NCBI RefSeq assembly: GCF_005145025.1
Contig: NZ_CP039695.1
Coordinates: 1,917,501 to 1,981,500 of the forward strand
Source: Novosphingobium sp. EMRT-2
GTDB taxonomy: Bacteria > Pseudomonadota > Alphaproteobacteria > Sphingomonadales > Sphingomonadaceae
Length of the DNA: 64,000 bases
Reading direction: 5' to 3'
Both the position numbers and the translations under genes were made by a program. Below the pieces are notes generated by a model, which was given only the letters and a program-made list of their open reading frames with translations, was not told the origin of the DNA and ran no database searches. Numbering within the stretch: the stretch's first letter is position 1; each line of letters starts with the position of its first letter. This document shows positions 25,524 through 34,930 of this stretch, one piece after another.

Positions 25524-26120
25524 CTAGAACCCCGCCTCCACCGCCACGCGGATGGCGTCGGCGCTGGTCTTCACGCCCAGCGCGCGGAACATCGCGGCGC
25601 GGTGCATCTTGATCGTGCGTTCCGACAGGCCCAGGTCCCAGGCGATCTGCTTGTTCAGCTTGCCCCGCGCCATTTCCAGCAGGATTTCGCGCTGGCGATC
25701 GGTCAGCGCGTCGATCCGCTGGCGCGCGGCGGCATGCGTGCCCTCGCCGGGAGCGGCCTTCGCGCCTTCGTCCGGCACTTCCATCTGCGAACCGAGGAAG
25801 TATTCGACCTCGCCATCCGCGTTGAAGATCGGCGCGATCATCACGGCGTTGCGGAACGGCGTGCCGTCCTTGCGGTAGTTGCGGATTTCCACGAGCGCGG
25901 GCTGGCGGGCGACGACCGCCGCGCGCAGCGTGTCGGTCAGTTCCACCTCGGTCCCCGCCCCGCGCAGGAAGCGGCAGTTGCGGCCGATGATCTCCTCGCG
26001 CGCATAGCCCGTCAGGCGGATGAACGCCGCGTTGCAGGAAACGATCGGGTTGTCCGGCTGGCGTGGATCGGTCAGCACCGCGGCGGTCGCACTGTTCTCT
26101 ATCATCGCGTCTGGCACCAT
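25524..26120 (-). CDS. LOV-HTH blue-light-responsive transcription factor (EL222-like)
   Basis: This 198-residue regulator joins a LOV photosensory domain (about residues 10-115) to a LuxR-type helix-turn-helix (about 137-197). The flavin-adduct motif GRNCRFLRG has its reactive Cys at residue 49. Flavin-contacting Asn and Gln are seen in EIRNYRKDGTPFRNAV and FLGSQMEV. The HTH reads LTDRQREILLEMARGKLNKQ and LSERTIKMHRAAM. The whole plan closely follows EL222 of Erythrobacter, where light releases the HTH for dimerisation and DNA binding. It is divergent from a cyclophilin gene. Its targets are not evident here. Confidence 0.93.
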   Translation of the reverse strand: MVPDAMIENSATAAVLTDPRQPDNPIVSCNAAFIRLTGYAREEIIGRNCRFLRGAGTEVELTDTLRAAVVARQPALVEIRNYRKDGTPFRNAVMIAPIFNADGEVEYFLGSQMEVPDEGAKAAPGEGTHAAARQRIDALTDRQREILLEMARGKLNKQIAWDLGLSERTIKMHRAAMFRALGVKTSADAIRVAVEAGF

Positions 26121-26201
26121 GGACCCTTCCTAGCGCCAGACGGGCGGTGCAGGCAACGGGGAGACTGGCGTCGCTGCCCGCCATGGCGTTAGGTTCGGAC
26201 C

Positions 26202-26897
26202 ATGAACCGCCGATTCGTGCTTGCCGCCCTGCCCGTGTTCCTCGCGCTCACCGCCGCCGCGCCGTACCGCGCCAAAGCGCCCGCGCGCCCAGCCCGCCCG
26301 CCGGCGGAAATCCCCCTGGGCGATACTGTGCGCGTGGCGATCAACACCGAACTGGGCGCGATCGTGCTCGATCTCGATGGCAAGCACGCACCCATCACCA
26401 CCGCCAATTTCCTGCGCTATGTCGATCAGAAGCGGTTCGATGGCGTGGTGTTCTACCGCGCGATGCACCTTGCCTGGGGTGAACAACCCAACGGGCTGAT
26501 CCAGGCCGGCGTGCGCGGCGATCCCAAACGCGTGCTCAAGCCGATCGCGCACGAGCCGACGAACGTCACCGGCATCCTGCACAAGGCCGGCGCGATCTCG
26601 ATGGCGCGCGGCGCGCCGGGCACGGCGACGGGCGATTTCTCGATCATGCTGTCCGACATCGCCGGGCTGGACGCCGATCCCGCCTCCGTCAACCCCGAAG
26701 CGCAGGCGGGCTATGCCGCGTTCGGCAACGTCGTTTCGGGCATGGACGTGGTGCGCAAGATCTGGGATTCGCCACTGTCGCAAACGCTGGGCGAAGGCGC
26801 GATGCGCGGGCAGATGCTGGAAAAGCCGGTGAAGATCCTCACCGTGCGGCGTGTGCCGTTGCCGGCGGTGGCGCCGCCGGCGGTCCCGGCGCAGTAG
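26202..26897 (+). CDS. Exported cyclophilin-type peptidyl-prolyl isomerase
   Basis: The 231-residue protein has a signal peptide (MNRRFVLAALPVFLALTAAA) and a cyclophilin domain from about residue 40 (VAINTELGAIVLDLDGKHAP). Active-site equivalents are present: Arg in VFYRAMHL, Gln in GLIQAG, and Phe in GDFSIMLSD. The loop around HLAWGEQPN is longer than in PpiA and replaces the usual FHRVI block, so specificity may differ. It would act on prolines of periplasmic proteins. It is divergent from the LOV regulator with 81 bases between, so shared control is possible. Confidence 0.88.
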   Translation: MNRRFVLAALPVFLALTAAAPYRAKAPARPARPPAEIPLGDTVRVAINTELGAIVLDLDGKHAPITTANFLRYVDQKRFDGVVFYRAMHLAWGEQPNGLIQAGVRGDPKRVLKPIAHEPTNVTGILHKAGAISMARGAPGTATGDFSIMLSDIAGLDADPASVNPEAQAGYAAFGNVVSGMDVVRKIWDSPLSQTLGEGAMRGQMLEKPVKILTVRRVPLPAVAPPAVPAQ

Positions 26898-26910
26898 CAC
26901 CCACTCCCCA

Positions 26911-27022
26911 TCCGTTCGTCCTGAGCCTGTCGAAGGACGCGCGCGATGCTCGCCTTCGCGTGGGCAACCGCTTCAAGGCCCAACCGTATCGCGCGTCCTT
27001 CGACAGGCTCAGGACGAACGGG
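26911..27022. repeat. Family B palindromic repeat, copy 2
   Basis: Left arm tccgttcgtcctgagcctgt (continuing gaaggacgcgcg) and right arm cgcgcgtccttcgacaggct (continuing caggacgaacgggg) flank about 45 bases of spacer. The arms match those at 1360-1470, while the spacers differ. It follows the cyclophilin gene. Confidence 0.88.
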
Positions 27023-27060
27023 GCTCCTTGTGGTCAAGGCCGCCATCGCACCGGAGAGGG

Positions 27061-27489
27061 CTAGTACAGCTTCAACTCGAGACAGAATTGCAGCAGGTTG
27101 TGATTGATGCCTTCCAAATCCAGAGCCTTGGACAGACCTTCGATATCCTGCTCATGTTCCCATTGCGTAAAGGTGCCGTCGGCCGACCAAGGCTCCTCAA
27201 GAAAGGTGCGCGGAATAATGACATGCGCAATTTCTCGGTAGCGGAATGGCTGGCCCCAACAGCTTCCGTCAGCAACCGATGTTTCATGTAGCTCTGACTC
27301 CCAAGGCAGTTCAGCGGACCAGTAAACCGTATCGCATTCCAGCCTACCGAAAGTCGTCCAGCAACTCCATGACCGCATTCTGTGCGGCGCGTTTCCATTG
27401 CAGTGTTCGGAAAGGGACGACCGTGCTGGCCGTGACAGATGGCGTGTTGCCGTAAGCAGAAAATTTCGCACGTCGATCATCGTCGCCAA
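27061..27489 (-). pseudogene. Low-G+C hypothetical gene, possibly frameshifted
   Basis: I do not recognise this protein. The C-terminal 95 residues look natural (WSAELPWESELHETSV, IAHVIIPRTFLEEPWSAD, ALDLEGINHNLLQFCLEL) and acidic. The N-terminal 45 residues in this frame look like translated noise. In the neighbouring frame upstream (27547 to 27347) a better N terminus is seen (MVGDDDRRAKFSAYG, then LQWKRAAQNAVMELLDDF), ending near 27347 where this frame becomes convincing. A single-base frameshift at about 27345 would join them into one protein of roughly 137 residues. G+C is near 53 percent, suggesting acquired DNA. Confidence 0.4.
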
Positions 27490-27598
27490 CCATCGCAGCT
27501 ATGGATTGCTGTCTGCTTAACTTTCGGCATGTCCGCGATCGCGCCACGTCCGGAAAGGCCGGTTTGAGCGCAAAGGCGTCGAAAGCGAATACTTCTCC

Positions 27599-28759
27599 CT
27601 ACGCCTTCAACCCCATCACCTTGGCGAAGGCCGTCTTGAACGCCGCCATTTCCGCCGGCGTGCCGAAGCTGATCCGCATCCAGTCGGGCATGTGCTTGCG
27701 CGATCCCGAGGTGAACACGCGCTCGCGCGCCAGCGGCGCCTGCACCTCCTCGCCCGGCCGGCCGACGTGGAGCATGGCAAAGCTGGTTTCCGACGGCAGG
27801 GTGCGGATGCCGCGTTCCTTCAGCCAGGCGAACACATCGTTGCGCACGGCGGCGGTATAGGCCTTGCGCGCGGGAACCAGCGCGGGATCGAGCAGGCTCG
27901 CTTCCGCCGCGACCACGGCCGGCATCGGCGGGATGTTCACGCCATAATCCATCAGCCGGTCGAGCAGGTCGCGCCGCGCGGCGACGAGGCCCAGGCGCAG
28001 GCCGGCGAGGCCGTAGATCTTCGAGAACGTGCGCAGCACCAGCACGTCCGCGCCCTTGGCCACCAGATCGAGGCACGACTGGGCGCTATCGCTGTAATGG
28101 ATATAGGCCTCGTCGATCAGCAGCAGCGATCCGGCGGGCTTGTGGGCCAGCAGCCATTCGATATCCGCGCGCGGGGTGACGAGGCCGGTGGGGTTGTTGG
28201 GATTGCAGATGTAGAACAAGCCGGCATCGGGCGCGGCGGCCAGCAGCGCGCGCACGTCGAGCGCGAAATCGCCGGCCAGCGGCACGGTGACGGCGCGCGT
28301 CACCGGCTGGCCATTGGCGCCGTAGAAGCCGTCCGAAAAGGTCGGTTCGGCATAGGCGATCGGCCGTTCCTTGCTGGAAAAGGCCAACATCGCGTTGCGC
28401 AGCGGCGCGAACGAGCCGGGATGAACGGCGATATTCTCCGCCTTCAGCCCGTTCTGTCCGGCGAACAGCGTGGCCAGCCGCGCGGACAGCGGAAAGCCAT
28501 AGCGCCCGCCCAGCTTTTCCAGCCCGGCCAGCGCCCGCAACGCGCTTTCGCCGGGGCCGAGCGGGTTCTCGTTGGCGTTGATGAACACCCCGTCGGTCAG
28601 CGAGGCGATCATGCCCGCCGGGTCCTGCGGCGGCAGCGGCATCGCCGGTTGCGCCTGCGCGGGGGAAAGGCGCGCCGAAAGCGGCAGCGCGGCGGCCGCG
28701 CCCAGCGCGCCGCGCATCAGCATGCGGCGCGAAACGGTGCCTGCAAGATCGTCGGTCAT
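27599..28759 (-). CDS. Tat-exported class I/II aminotransferase (HisC-like)
   Basis: This 386-residue PLP enzyme resembles histidinol-phosphate aminotransferases: NANENPLGPGESAL at the start of the fold, FYICNPNNPTG for substrate and PLP binding, LLLIDEAYIHY with the PLP-pyridine Asp, and RTFSKIYGLAGLRLG with the Schiff-base Lys. It carries an N-terminal twin-arginine signal (SRRMLMRGALGAAAALPL) ending near AQA-QPAMP, so it would fold with PLP in the cytosol and act in the periplasm or at its membrane. No his genes adjoin. ATG 28759 follows AGGGGAAAGCC. Its true substrate is unknown. Confidence 0.88.
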   Translation of the reverse strand: MTDDLAGTVSRRMLMRGALGAAAALPLSARLSPAQAQPAMPLPPQDPAGMIASLTDGVFINANENPLGPGESALRALAGLEKLGGRYGFPLSARLATLFAGQNGLKAENIAVHPGSFAPLRNAMLAFSSKERPIAYAEPTFSDGFYGANGQPVTRAVTVPLAGDFALDVRALLAAAPDAGLFYICNPNNPTGLVTPRADIEWLLAHKPAGSLLLIDEAYIHYSDSAQSCLDLVAKGADVLVLRTFSKIYGLAGLRLGLVAARRDLLDRLMDYGVNIPPMPAVVAAEASLLDPALVPARKAYTAAVRNDVFAWLKERGIRTLPSETSFAMLHVGRPGEEVQAPLARERVFTSGSRKHMPDWMRISFGTPAEMAAFKTAFAKVMGLKA

Positions 28760-28850
28760 GGCTTTCCCCTGTGGCCCCGTGGCTGGTGGTGCCAGAGTGC
28801 CGTGTGCGGCGCGCAATGCAATGGCCTTGTTTGCGGCGATGTAACGCACC

Positions 28851-28931
28851 GCCCACCCCCGGCCCCTCCCGCCTGCGGGAGGGGAGCGAGACTTCGCCGC
28901 CGCCGGCGGCGTTAGTCGCAGCGGGGTGGGC
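28851..28931. repeat. Family A palindromic repeat, short form, copy 2
   Basis: Ends gcccaccccc and ggggtgggc enclose one hairpin ccctcccgcctgcgggaggg and the module cgccgccggcggcg with tagtcgcagc. Same orientation as copy 1. It lies between the Tat aminotransferase start and the bioA 3' end. Confidence 0.9.
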
Positions 28932-28958
28932 CTGCCACGCTCGGCGGCGCGGAACCGC

Positions 28959-30215
28959 TCAGCCCTTCAGCACCACCGCCACCGCATCGGCGATCGCATC
29001 GTGGACCCGCGTCAGGTCTTCGGCGGAGATGCAGTAGGGCGGCATCACGTAGATCGTGTTGCCCAGCGGGCGCAGCAGCACGCCGGCGTCGCGGAACAGC
29101 GCCATCAGGCGCGGCGCCAGCGCGGAGAGATAGCCGCCGGCGGGGTCTTCCACCTCCAGCGCGATGATCGTGCCGCAGCGGCGGGGGTTGCGGATGCCGG
29201 GCAGCGCGGCCAGCCGGTCCAGCCCCGCTTGCTGGCGCGCGCCCAGCGTGGCGATGCGCTCCAGCACCGGCTCCTCGCGCCAGATCGCCAGGTTGGCGCG
29301 CGCGGCGGCGCAGGCGATCGGGTTCGCGGTATAGCTCGACGAATGGTAGAACGTCCTGGCGCGGTCGGTGGACAAGTGCGCCTGGAAGATCGGCTCGCGC
29401 GCCAGCGTCACCGCCAGCGGCATCGACCCGCCGGTGAGGCCCTTGGCCAGGCACAGGATGTCGGGCACCACGCCCGCCTGTTCGCAGGCCAGCAGCGTGC
29501 CGGTGCGGCCCCAGCCGGTCATCACCTCGTCGGCGATGAACAGCACGCCATGGCGGCGGCAGACTTCGGCCATCGCCGCCAGCACGCCGGCGTCGTACAT
29601 CATCATGCCCCCGGCGCCGAGCACCAGCGGTTCGACGATGAAGGCGGCGGGGCTTTCGCGGCAGGCCGCTTCGAGCGCCGCGATCGTGTTGGCCCCGTCG
29701 CCCACCGGGAACGGAATGCGGCCGACATCGAACAGCAGCGGATCGTAGGGCGCGTTATAGACCCCGCGCTCTCCCACCGACATCGCGCCGATGGTATCGC
29801 CGTGGTAGCTGTGCTCCATCACCAGGATGCGGTGGCGCGGTTCGCCGCTGTGCGCCCAGAAGCCCAGCGCCATCTTGAGCGCGACTTCGACGGAGGTGGA
29901 ACCGCTGTCGGAAAAGAACACGCGGGTCAGCTCGGGCGGCAGGATTTCGGTGAGGCCGCGCGCCACGTCTTCCGCCGGATCGTGGGTCCAGCCGGCGAAG
30001 ATCAGTTGGTCGATCTGCCCCGCCTGTTCGCGGATCGCCTCGACGATGCGCGGGTGGCAGTGGCCGTGGGTGGTCACCCACCAGCTCGATACCGCGTCGA
30101 TCACGCGGCGGCCCTCGGCGGTGAACAGCGCCGCGCCTTCCGCGCGGGTGACGCGGATGACCGGATCGCCCAGCCCGTGCTGCCAGAACGGATGCCAGAC
30201 GGGCGATTCGCTCAC
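28959..30215 (-). CDS. bioA: Adenosylmethionine-8-amino-7-oxononanoate transaminase
   Basis: BioA makes 7,8-diaminopelargonate from KAPA using SAM as amino donor, the third step of biotin ring assembly. The 418-residue enzyme shows [14 protein letters not shown], the PLP-phosphate region [14 protein letters not shown], the Asp in [15 protein letters not shown] and the Schiff-base Lys in [13 protein letters not shown]. The GTG start at 30215 overlaps the bioD stop by 4 bases (GTGA), which fixes the start. It is the last gene of the bioB-F-D-A operon. Confidence 0.96.
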   Translation of the reverse strand: MSESPVWHPFWQHGLGDPVIRVTRAEGAALFTAEGRRVIDAVSSWWVTTHGHCHPRIVEAIREQAGQIDQLIFAGWTHDPAEDVARGLTEILPPELTRVFFSDSGSTSVEVALKMALGFWAHSGEPRHRILVMEHSYHGDTIGAMSVGERGVYNAPYDPLLFDVGRIPFPVGDGANTIAALEAACRESPAAFIVEPLVLGAGGMMMYDAGVLAAMAEVCRRHGVLFIADEVMTGWGRTGTLLACEQAGVVPDILCLAKGLTGGSMPLAVTLAREPIFQAHLSTDRARTFYHSSSYTANPIACAAARANLAIWREEPVLERIATLGARQQAGLDRLAALPGIRNPRRCGTIIALEVEDPAGGYLSALAPRLMALFRDAGVLLRPLGNTIYVMPPYCISAEDLTRVHDAIADAVAVVLKG

Positions 30216-30832
30216 CGGAAGTCCTCGATGCGGAAATGCGTGGCGAAGGCAGCGGCGACCGTCTGCGCCGTCAGTTCGGCCAGGCGCGGCAACCGTCCCA
30301 GCCGGTGGACCTGCCCCATCGCCGCGATGGTCGCCTCGCTGTCCTCGTTGCCATCGCCCACGAAGGCCACGCCCAGCACCGGCACGCCGCGCGCGCGCAG
30401 CACCTCGATCGTCATCAGGCTGTGGTTGATCGTGCCCAGTTCGGTCCGCGCGACGATCACCGTCGGCAGGTTCCACCAGGCGAACACGTCGGCATAAGTC
30501 GTGCCGCGCGTGACCGGCACCAGCGCGCCGCCCGCGCCCTCGATCACCAGCGGGTCCACGGCGGGCACCGCCAGCCGCGCCGGATCGATCACCACTCCGT
30601 CGATCTCGGCGGCGCGGTGGGGGGAACAGGGCGTGGTCAGACGATAGGCCTCGGGCAGAACCCGGTCGGCGGGCAACCCGCCCAGCCGGGCGACGTGATC
30701 ACGGTCGGCGCCATCCTCCAGCCCGGACTGAACCGGCTTCCAGTAATGCGCGCCCAGCGCCCCGGCGAGCGCGGCGGAAAACACCGTCTTGCCGATGCCG
30801 GTATCGGTGCCGGTGACGACGATTCGGGTCAT
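30212..30832 (-). CDS. bioD: Dethiobiotin synthetase
   Basis: BioD closes the ureido ring of dethiobiotin from diaminopelargonate, CO2 and ATP. The 206-residue product begins with the P-loop GTDTGIGKT at residues 8-16, followed by the substrate lysine in [12 protein letters not shown] and the conserved [14 protein letters not shown]. It overlaps bioF by 4 bases upstream and bioA by 4 bases downstream, so all three are translationally coupled. It is slightly short but complete. Confidence 0.96.
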   Translation of the reverse strand: MTRIVVTGTDTGIGKTVFSAALAGALGAHYWKPVQSGLEDGADRDHVARLGGLPADRVLPEAYRLTTPCSPHRAAEIDGVVIDPARLAVPAVDPLVIEGAGGALVPVTRGTTYADVFAWWNLPTVIVARTELGTINHSLMTIEVLRARGVPVLGVAFVGDGNEDSEATIAAMGQVHRLGRLPRLAELTAQTVAAAFATHFRIEDFR

Positions 30833-32004
30833 GCCAATACGCCCCCCAGCGTTGCGGCGAGCGCGTCGATGTCCGCGCGGGTGACGTTGAGCGTCAGCGA
30901 GATGCGCAGGCGGCTGGTGCCCTGCGGCACCGTTGGCGGGCGGATGCCGCGCACGTCGAACCCGGCCTGCTGAAGCGCTTCCGCCACGCGCATGGTTCGC
31001 GCATCCTCGTGCAGGATCAGCGGCAGGATCTGCGATCCGGTGGGTTCCACGCCGAACGGCGCCAGCGCGCGCTCGGCATGGCGGACCAGCGCGGTCAGGT
31101 CGTCGCGCCGGCGCGGTTCGTCCGCCAGCATCCGGATCGCCTCGCGCGCGGCGGCGCAGACCAGCGGCGATGGCGCGGTGGAGAAGATGAAGGCGCGGCC
31201 CCGGTTGACCAGGAATTCGCGAACGATCCGCGGCCCCAGCACCAGCGCGCCCTCGCAACCCATCGCCTTGCCGCAGGTGCGCAGCACGATCGTATCGGGC
31301 CGGCCTTCGAGATGGGCGGCCAGCCCGCGCCCGTCGGGGCCGAACACGCCGGTGGCGTGGGCCTCGTCGATGAACATGATCGCCTCGTGCCGCCGCGCCA
31401 CCTCGGCGAAGGCATCGACCGGGGCGATATCACCGTCCATCGAATAGAGCGTTTCGAAGGCGAGCCAGATGCGCCCGGTATGGCCCCGCGCGCGCCATTC
31501 GCGCGCCGCGTCGTCGAACGCCTGCGGATCGTTGTGCGCCGCCGCCACCGCCGTCGCGCGCGTCAGCCGCAGCCCTTCGTGCATCGAGGCGTGGACGAGT
31601 TCGTCATGCACGATCAGGTCGCCGCGCTGGGGCAGCGTGGAAAGCAGCGCGGCATTGGCGGCATAGCCGGCGGAGAAGAACAGCGCGGCTTCGCTGCCGA
31701 AGAAGGCGGCGGCTTCGGCCTCCAGCGCCTCGTGCTCCGGGTCGTTGCCGCGCAGCAGGCGCGATCCGCCCGATCCCAGCGGCACCCCGCGCGCCACGGC
31801 GCGTTCCACCGCCTGCGCCAGGCGCGGCGCGCGGGCCATGCCGAGGTAATCGTTCGAGGCAAAGTCCACGCCCCGGCGCGGCGCCAGCGCGCGCAACCGC
31901 GCCCGTTCGCCCAGCGCGGCAAGGTCCGCCGAATGCACGCGCCACAGCGCGGCGGCGCTCAGCGTGCCGGCGCTCTCCGTATCGATCCCGGTTCCGCTCT
32001 CCAT
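30829..32004 (-). CDS. bioF: 8-amino-7-oxononanoate synthase
   Basis: BioF condenses pimeloyl-ACP/CoA with alanine, a PLP-dependent alpha-oxoamine synthase reaction. The 391-residue enzyme shows [14 protein letters not shown] at the start, [45 protein letters not shown], and the Schiff-base Lys in [15 protein letters not shown]. The ATG at 32004 lies 13 bases after bioB. The start region [13 protein letters not shown] is non-conserved; the conserved core begins near residue 20. Confidence 0.95.
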   Translation of the reverse strand: MESGTGIDTESAGTLSAAALWRVHSADLAALGERARLRALAPRRGVDFASNDYLGMARAPRLAQAVERAVARGVPLGSGGSRLLRGNDPEHEALEAEAAAFFGSEAALFFSAGYAANAALLSTLPQRGDLIVHDELVHASMHEGLRLTRATAVAAAHNDPQAFDDAAREWRARGHTGRIWLAFETLYSMDGDIAPVDAFAEVARRHEAIMFIDEAHATGVFGPDGRGLAAHLEGRPDTIVLRTCGKAMGCEGALVLGPRIVREFLVNRGRAFIFSTAPSPLVCAAAREAIRMLADEPRRRDDLTALVRHAERALAPFGVEPTGSQILPLILHEDARTMRVAEALQQAGFDVRGIRPPTVPQGTSRLRISLTLNVTRADIDALAATLGGVLA

Positions 32005-32017
32005 TCCGCGCTCCGGT

Positions 32018-33073
32018 TCAGGCCGCGCAGGCTCCCGCGCAGGGGCGTTCGGCTTTGGCGGCGCGCGCCGGTTCCTCGCCTTCCATCGGCTTGAGGCCCA
32101 GGCGGGCGAACAGCGCCGCGTCGGCATCGTCGCCGGCGTTGGCGGCGGTCAGCAGGCGGTCGCCGGTGAAGATAGAATTGGCCCCGGCCAGGAAGCACAG
32201 CGCCTGCGTCGCGTCCGACATGCTCTCACGCCCGGCGGACAGGCGCACCATGCTCAGCGGCATGGTGATCCGCGCCACCGCCACGGTGCGCACGAACTCG
32301 ATGTCGTCGATCTTGGCCAGCGGCGTATCGGCCAGCATGTCGCCCAGCACGGTGCCCTTGATCGGCACCAGCGCGTTGACCGGCACGCTTTCGGGATGCG
32401 CGGGCAGCGTGGCCAGCGCGTGGATGAAGCCCACGCGGTCGGCGCGGGTCTCGCCCATGCCCACGATCCCGCCCGAACAGACGTTGATCCCGGCGTTGCG
32501 CACGTTTGCCAGCGTATCGATGCGGTCGGCGAAGGTGCGGGTGGTGGTGATCTCCTCGTACCGTTCGGGCGAGGTATCGATGTTGTGGTTGTAGTAATCG
32601 AGGCCCGCCTCGGCGAGCTGCGCGGTCTGCGCGGGCGTGAGCATGCCCAGCGTCATGCAGGTTTCCATGCCCATCTGGCGCACGCCCTTGATCATCTCGA
32701 TGATCGCCGGCATGTCGCGGTCCTTGGGGTTGCGCCAGGCCGCGCCCATGCAGAAGCGCTGCGATCCCGCGTCCTTGGCCTGCGCCGCCGATTGCAGCAC
32801 GGCCTGCACGTCCATCAGCTTGGTCGCCTTCACGCCGCTGTCGGCGGAGGCCGATTGCGAACAGTAGCCGCAGTCCTCGGGGCAGCCGCCGGTCTTGATC
32901 GAGAGCAGGGTGCACAGCTGCACCTCGTCCGCCCGGTGGTGCGCACGGTGGACTTCCGCCGCGCGGAACAGCAGGTCGGTGAACGGCAGGTCGAACAGCG
33001 CCGCGATCTCGTCGCGCGTCCAGTCCGTGCGCGGTGCCGGCCGGGTTGCGGGGCGAATGGCGGTGTCCTGCAT
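32018..33073 (-). CDS. bioB: Biotin synthase
   Basis: BioB inserts sulfur into dethiobiotin as a radical-SAM enzyme. The 351-residue protein has the SAM-cluster cysteines in [13 protein letters not shown], the fold motif [15 protein letters not shown], and [12 protein letters not shown]. Biotin-synthase specific residues for the [2Fe-2S] cluster are also in place, including Cys in [11 protein letters not shown] and Arg in [18 protein letters not shown]. It is first in the operon; bioC and bioH are not in this window, so pimeloyl supply is encoded elsewhere. The 106-base upstream gap must hold the promoter. Confidence 0.97.
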   Translation of the reverse strand: MQDTAIRPATRPAPRTDWTRDEIAALFDLPFTDLLFRAAEVHRAHHRADEVQLCTLLSIKTGGCPEDCGYCSQSASADSGVKATKLMDVQAVLQSAAQAKDAGSQRFCMGAAWRNPKDRDMPAIIEMIKGVRQMGMETCMTLGMLTPAQTAQLAEAGLDYYNHNIDTSPERYEEITTTRTFADRIDTLANVRNAGINVCSGGIVGMGETRADRVGFIHALATLPAHPESVPVNALVPIKGTVLGDMLADTPLAKIDDIEFVRTVAVARITMPLSMVRLSAGRESMSDATQALCFLAGANSIFTGDRLLTAANAGDDADAALFARLGLKPMEGEEPARAAKAERPCAGACAA

Positions 33074-33179
33074 GGTGCGGTTCCCTTACGCGTTTGAGTC
33101 CCGCGCCCTTAACCCAAAAGCGGCCGGGGTGCCCTCAAAAAAAGCGATGCGTTGTCCAGCGTGGAAAGCGCGCGGATTT

Positions 33180-34700
33180 TCACGCCCCTGCCGGCGCTCC
33201 TGTCGTCTCCCAGGGCCGCCGTTCGAGCAGGAGCGCCAGCGCGTCGCGGTTGAGTGCCATCGCCTCCGCCTCGCTGTCAGCCTCGGTATAGCAGCGCAGC
33301 TCCGGCGCGTTGCCCGAAGGGCGCAGGTGGATCACCGCGCCGCCGGCGAAAGTCATGCGGAACCCGTCGGTCCGGTCGATCGTGGCGATCGGGCCGGCAA
33401 TGGGGGCGAACAGCGCTTCGGCCCGTGCCTTCTGCGCGGCGGCGTCGCCCGCGGTCAGCACGGCGATCAGCGCCTTGCTGTTTTCGACCGGGAATTCCTG
33501 CAACCGGTCCGAATAGGTCACGCGCGGCGGCAGGGTGGCGAGCAGGTCGGTCAGCTTTCCCGGCCGCGCCGCGTGTATCACCGCCAGCATCGGCAGCACC
33601 GCGTCGCGCGTCGGCAGTTCGGTCAGCGTCGCGCCGTCCTTCACGATGGCGTCGCCCAGCAGGAAGCCGCCGTTCGCCTCGTACCCGCAGACGCGCGTGC
33701 CGCCCTCCGCGCGCGCCTCATTCATCGCCGCGATCACATAGGGCGAACCGATGCGCGTGCGCAGCGTGTGGGCGAAGCTGCCCGACCGTTCCAGCACGGT
33801 GTTGCTGCTGACCGGAGTGACCACGCGGTCCGCGCCCAGCGCCCGCGCGCAGAGCACGCCCAGCACGTCGCCGCGCATCCAGGTGCCGGTGTGGTCGGCC
33901 AGCAGCGGCCGGTCCGAATCGCCATCGGTGGAAACGATCGCGTCCAGCGGCTGTTCGGCGGCCCAGGCCTTCGCCAGCGCGATGTCCTCGGGGCGCACGG
34001 CCTCGGTATCGACCGGGATGAAGCTGTCGGCCCGGCCCAGCGGCACCGCCTCCGCGCCCAGCGCCTCGACGATCCGGGTCACGATGTCGCGCCCCACGGC
34101 GGAATGCTGATAGACCCCGATGCGCAGGCCGGCGAGCGCGTCGGCGCCGAAGAAATCGCGATAGCGCGCGCAATAAGCGGTCTCGACGTCGATCGGCTCG
34201 GGCAATGGCGCGGGAATGGCCAGCATCCCCTCGTCGGTGAACTTGCCTTCGGGCAGCGTCACCGCCTGCTCTTTCATCCCGGCCTCGTCGTCCTTCAGCA
34301 CTTCGCCGGCGGGACGGTAGAACTTGATGCCGTTGCGGTCGGCCGGGATGTGGCTGCCCGTCACCATCAGCGAGGGGATGCCCTGGGCAAAGGCGTGGAG
34401 CGCCAGCGCGGGCGTGGGCACATAGCCGCAGAACACCGGCTCCGCCCCCAGATCGCGCACCGCTTCGGCGCAGGCGGCGAGGATGCGCGGCGTACTGGGG
34501 CGCAGATCGCCCGCCAGCGCCACTTGCGTGCCGGGCGCGAATTCGCCCAGCCCGGCCAGATAGAGCAGGAAGCCCTGGGTATAGCCGTAGCAGACCCGGT
34601 CGGTCATCGCGGACACCAGCCCGCGCGCGCCGCTGGTGCCGAAGGCGACGCCCGATTGCGTCATGAGATCCTGGACGGAAGGGGATGCTGGCTGGTTCAT
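33180..34700 (-). CDS. Phosphomannomutase/phosphoglucomutase family enzyme
   Basis: Alpha-D-phosphohexomutases interconvert hexose 1- and 6-phosphates for exopolysaccharide and nucleotide-sugar synthesis. This 506-residue protein has all four family loops: the phosphoserine loop MVTGSHIPADRNGIKFY, the metal loop STDGDSDRPLL, the sugar-binding GYEANGGFLLGD, and the phosphate-binding RPSGNAPELR. EANGG is the form seen in phosphomannomutase-type members. It is located behind the bio operon on the same strand and divergent from fdsG, with no polysaccharide genes nearby. Confidence 0.93.
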   Translation of the reverse strand: MNQPASPSVQDLMTQSGVAFGTSGARGLVSAMTDRVCYGYTQGFLLYLAGLGEFAPGTQVALAGDLRPSTPRILAACAEAVRDLGAEPVFCGYVPTPALALHAFAQGIPSLMVTGSHIPADRNGIKFYRPAGEVLKDDEAGMKEQAVTLPEGKFTDEGMLAIPAPLPEPIDVETAYCARYRDFFGADALAGLRIGVYQHSAVGRDIVTRIVEALGAEAVPLGRADSFIPVDTEAVRPEDIALAKAWAAEQPLDAIVSTDGDSDRPLLADHTGTWMRGDVLGVLCARALGADRVVTPVSSNTVLERSGSFAHTLRTRIGSPYVIAAMNEARAEGGTRVCGYEANGGFLLGDAIVKDGATLTELPTRDAVLPMLAVIHAARPGKLTDLLATLPPRVTYSDRLQEFPVENSKALIAVLTAGDAAAQKARAEALFAPIAGPIATIDRTDGFRMTFAGGAVIHLRPSGNAPELRCYTEADSEAEAMALNRDALALLLERRPWETTGAPAGA

Positions 34701-34885
34701 CGTGCCCTGATACTGGAAAGAAGGACTGGCGGGAGGTCGGCATGGACCGGCTCGCCGGGTATCGCAATGCCGCAGACCGGCTATTATCCCAAAATGGCTC
34801 GATGATTGTATCGTTCCAACCGGCTGTGCAAAATGGCCGAGATGGCGCTAAAGCCTCGGCTGGCGGGCGACAGGCTCGCCTCCAT

Positions 34886-34904
34886 TTGTATGTGTTGCAT
34901 ACAA
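34886..34904 (+). promoter_or_regulatory. Operator-like palindrome before the formate dehydrogenase operon
   Basis: TTGTATG (34886-34892) and CATACAA (34898-34904) are perfect inverted arms around TGTTG, 26 bases before the fdsG start. The form resembles GntR/FadR-type operators such as TTGTATACAA. Its position next to the start suggests a repressor site. No GntR gene is adjacent. Confidence 0.55.
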
Positions 34905-34930
34905 TACCGCCGCGTATTAGGGTACGACGC

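Noticed and set aside
34685..34930. N-terminal extension of fdsG upstream of 34931
   Set aside because: The extension has no similarity to NuoE-like proteins and would run through the operator-like palindrome; conserved sequence starts at 34931.
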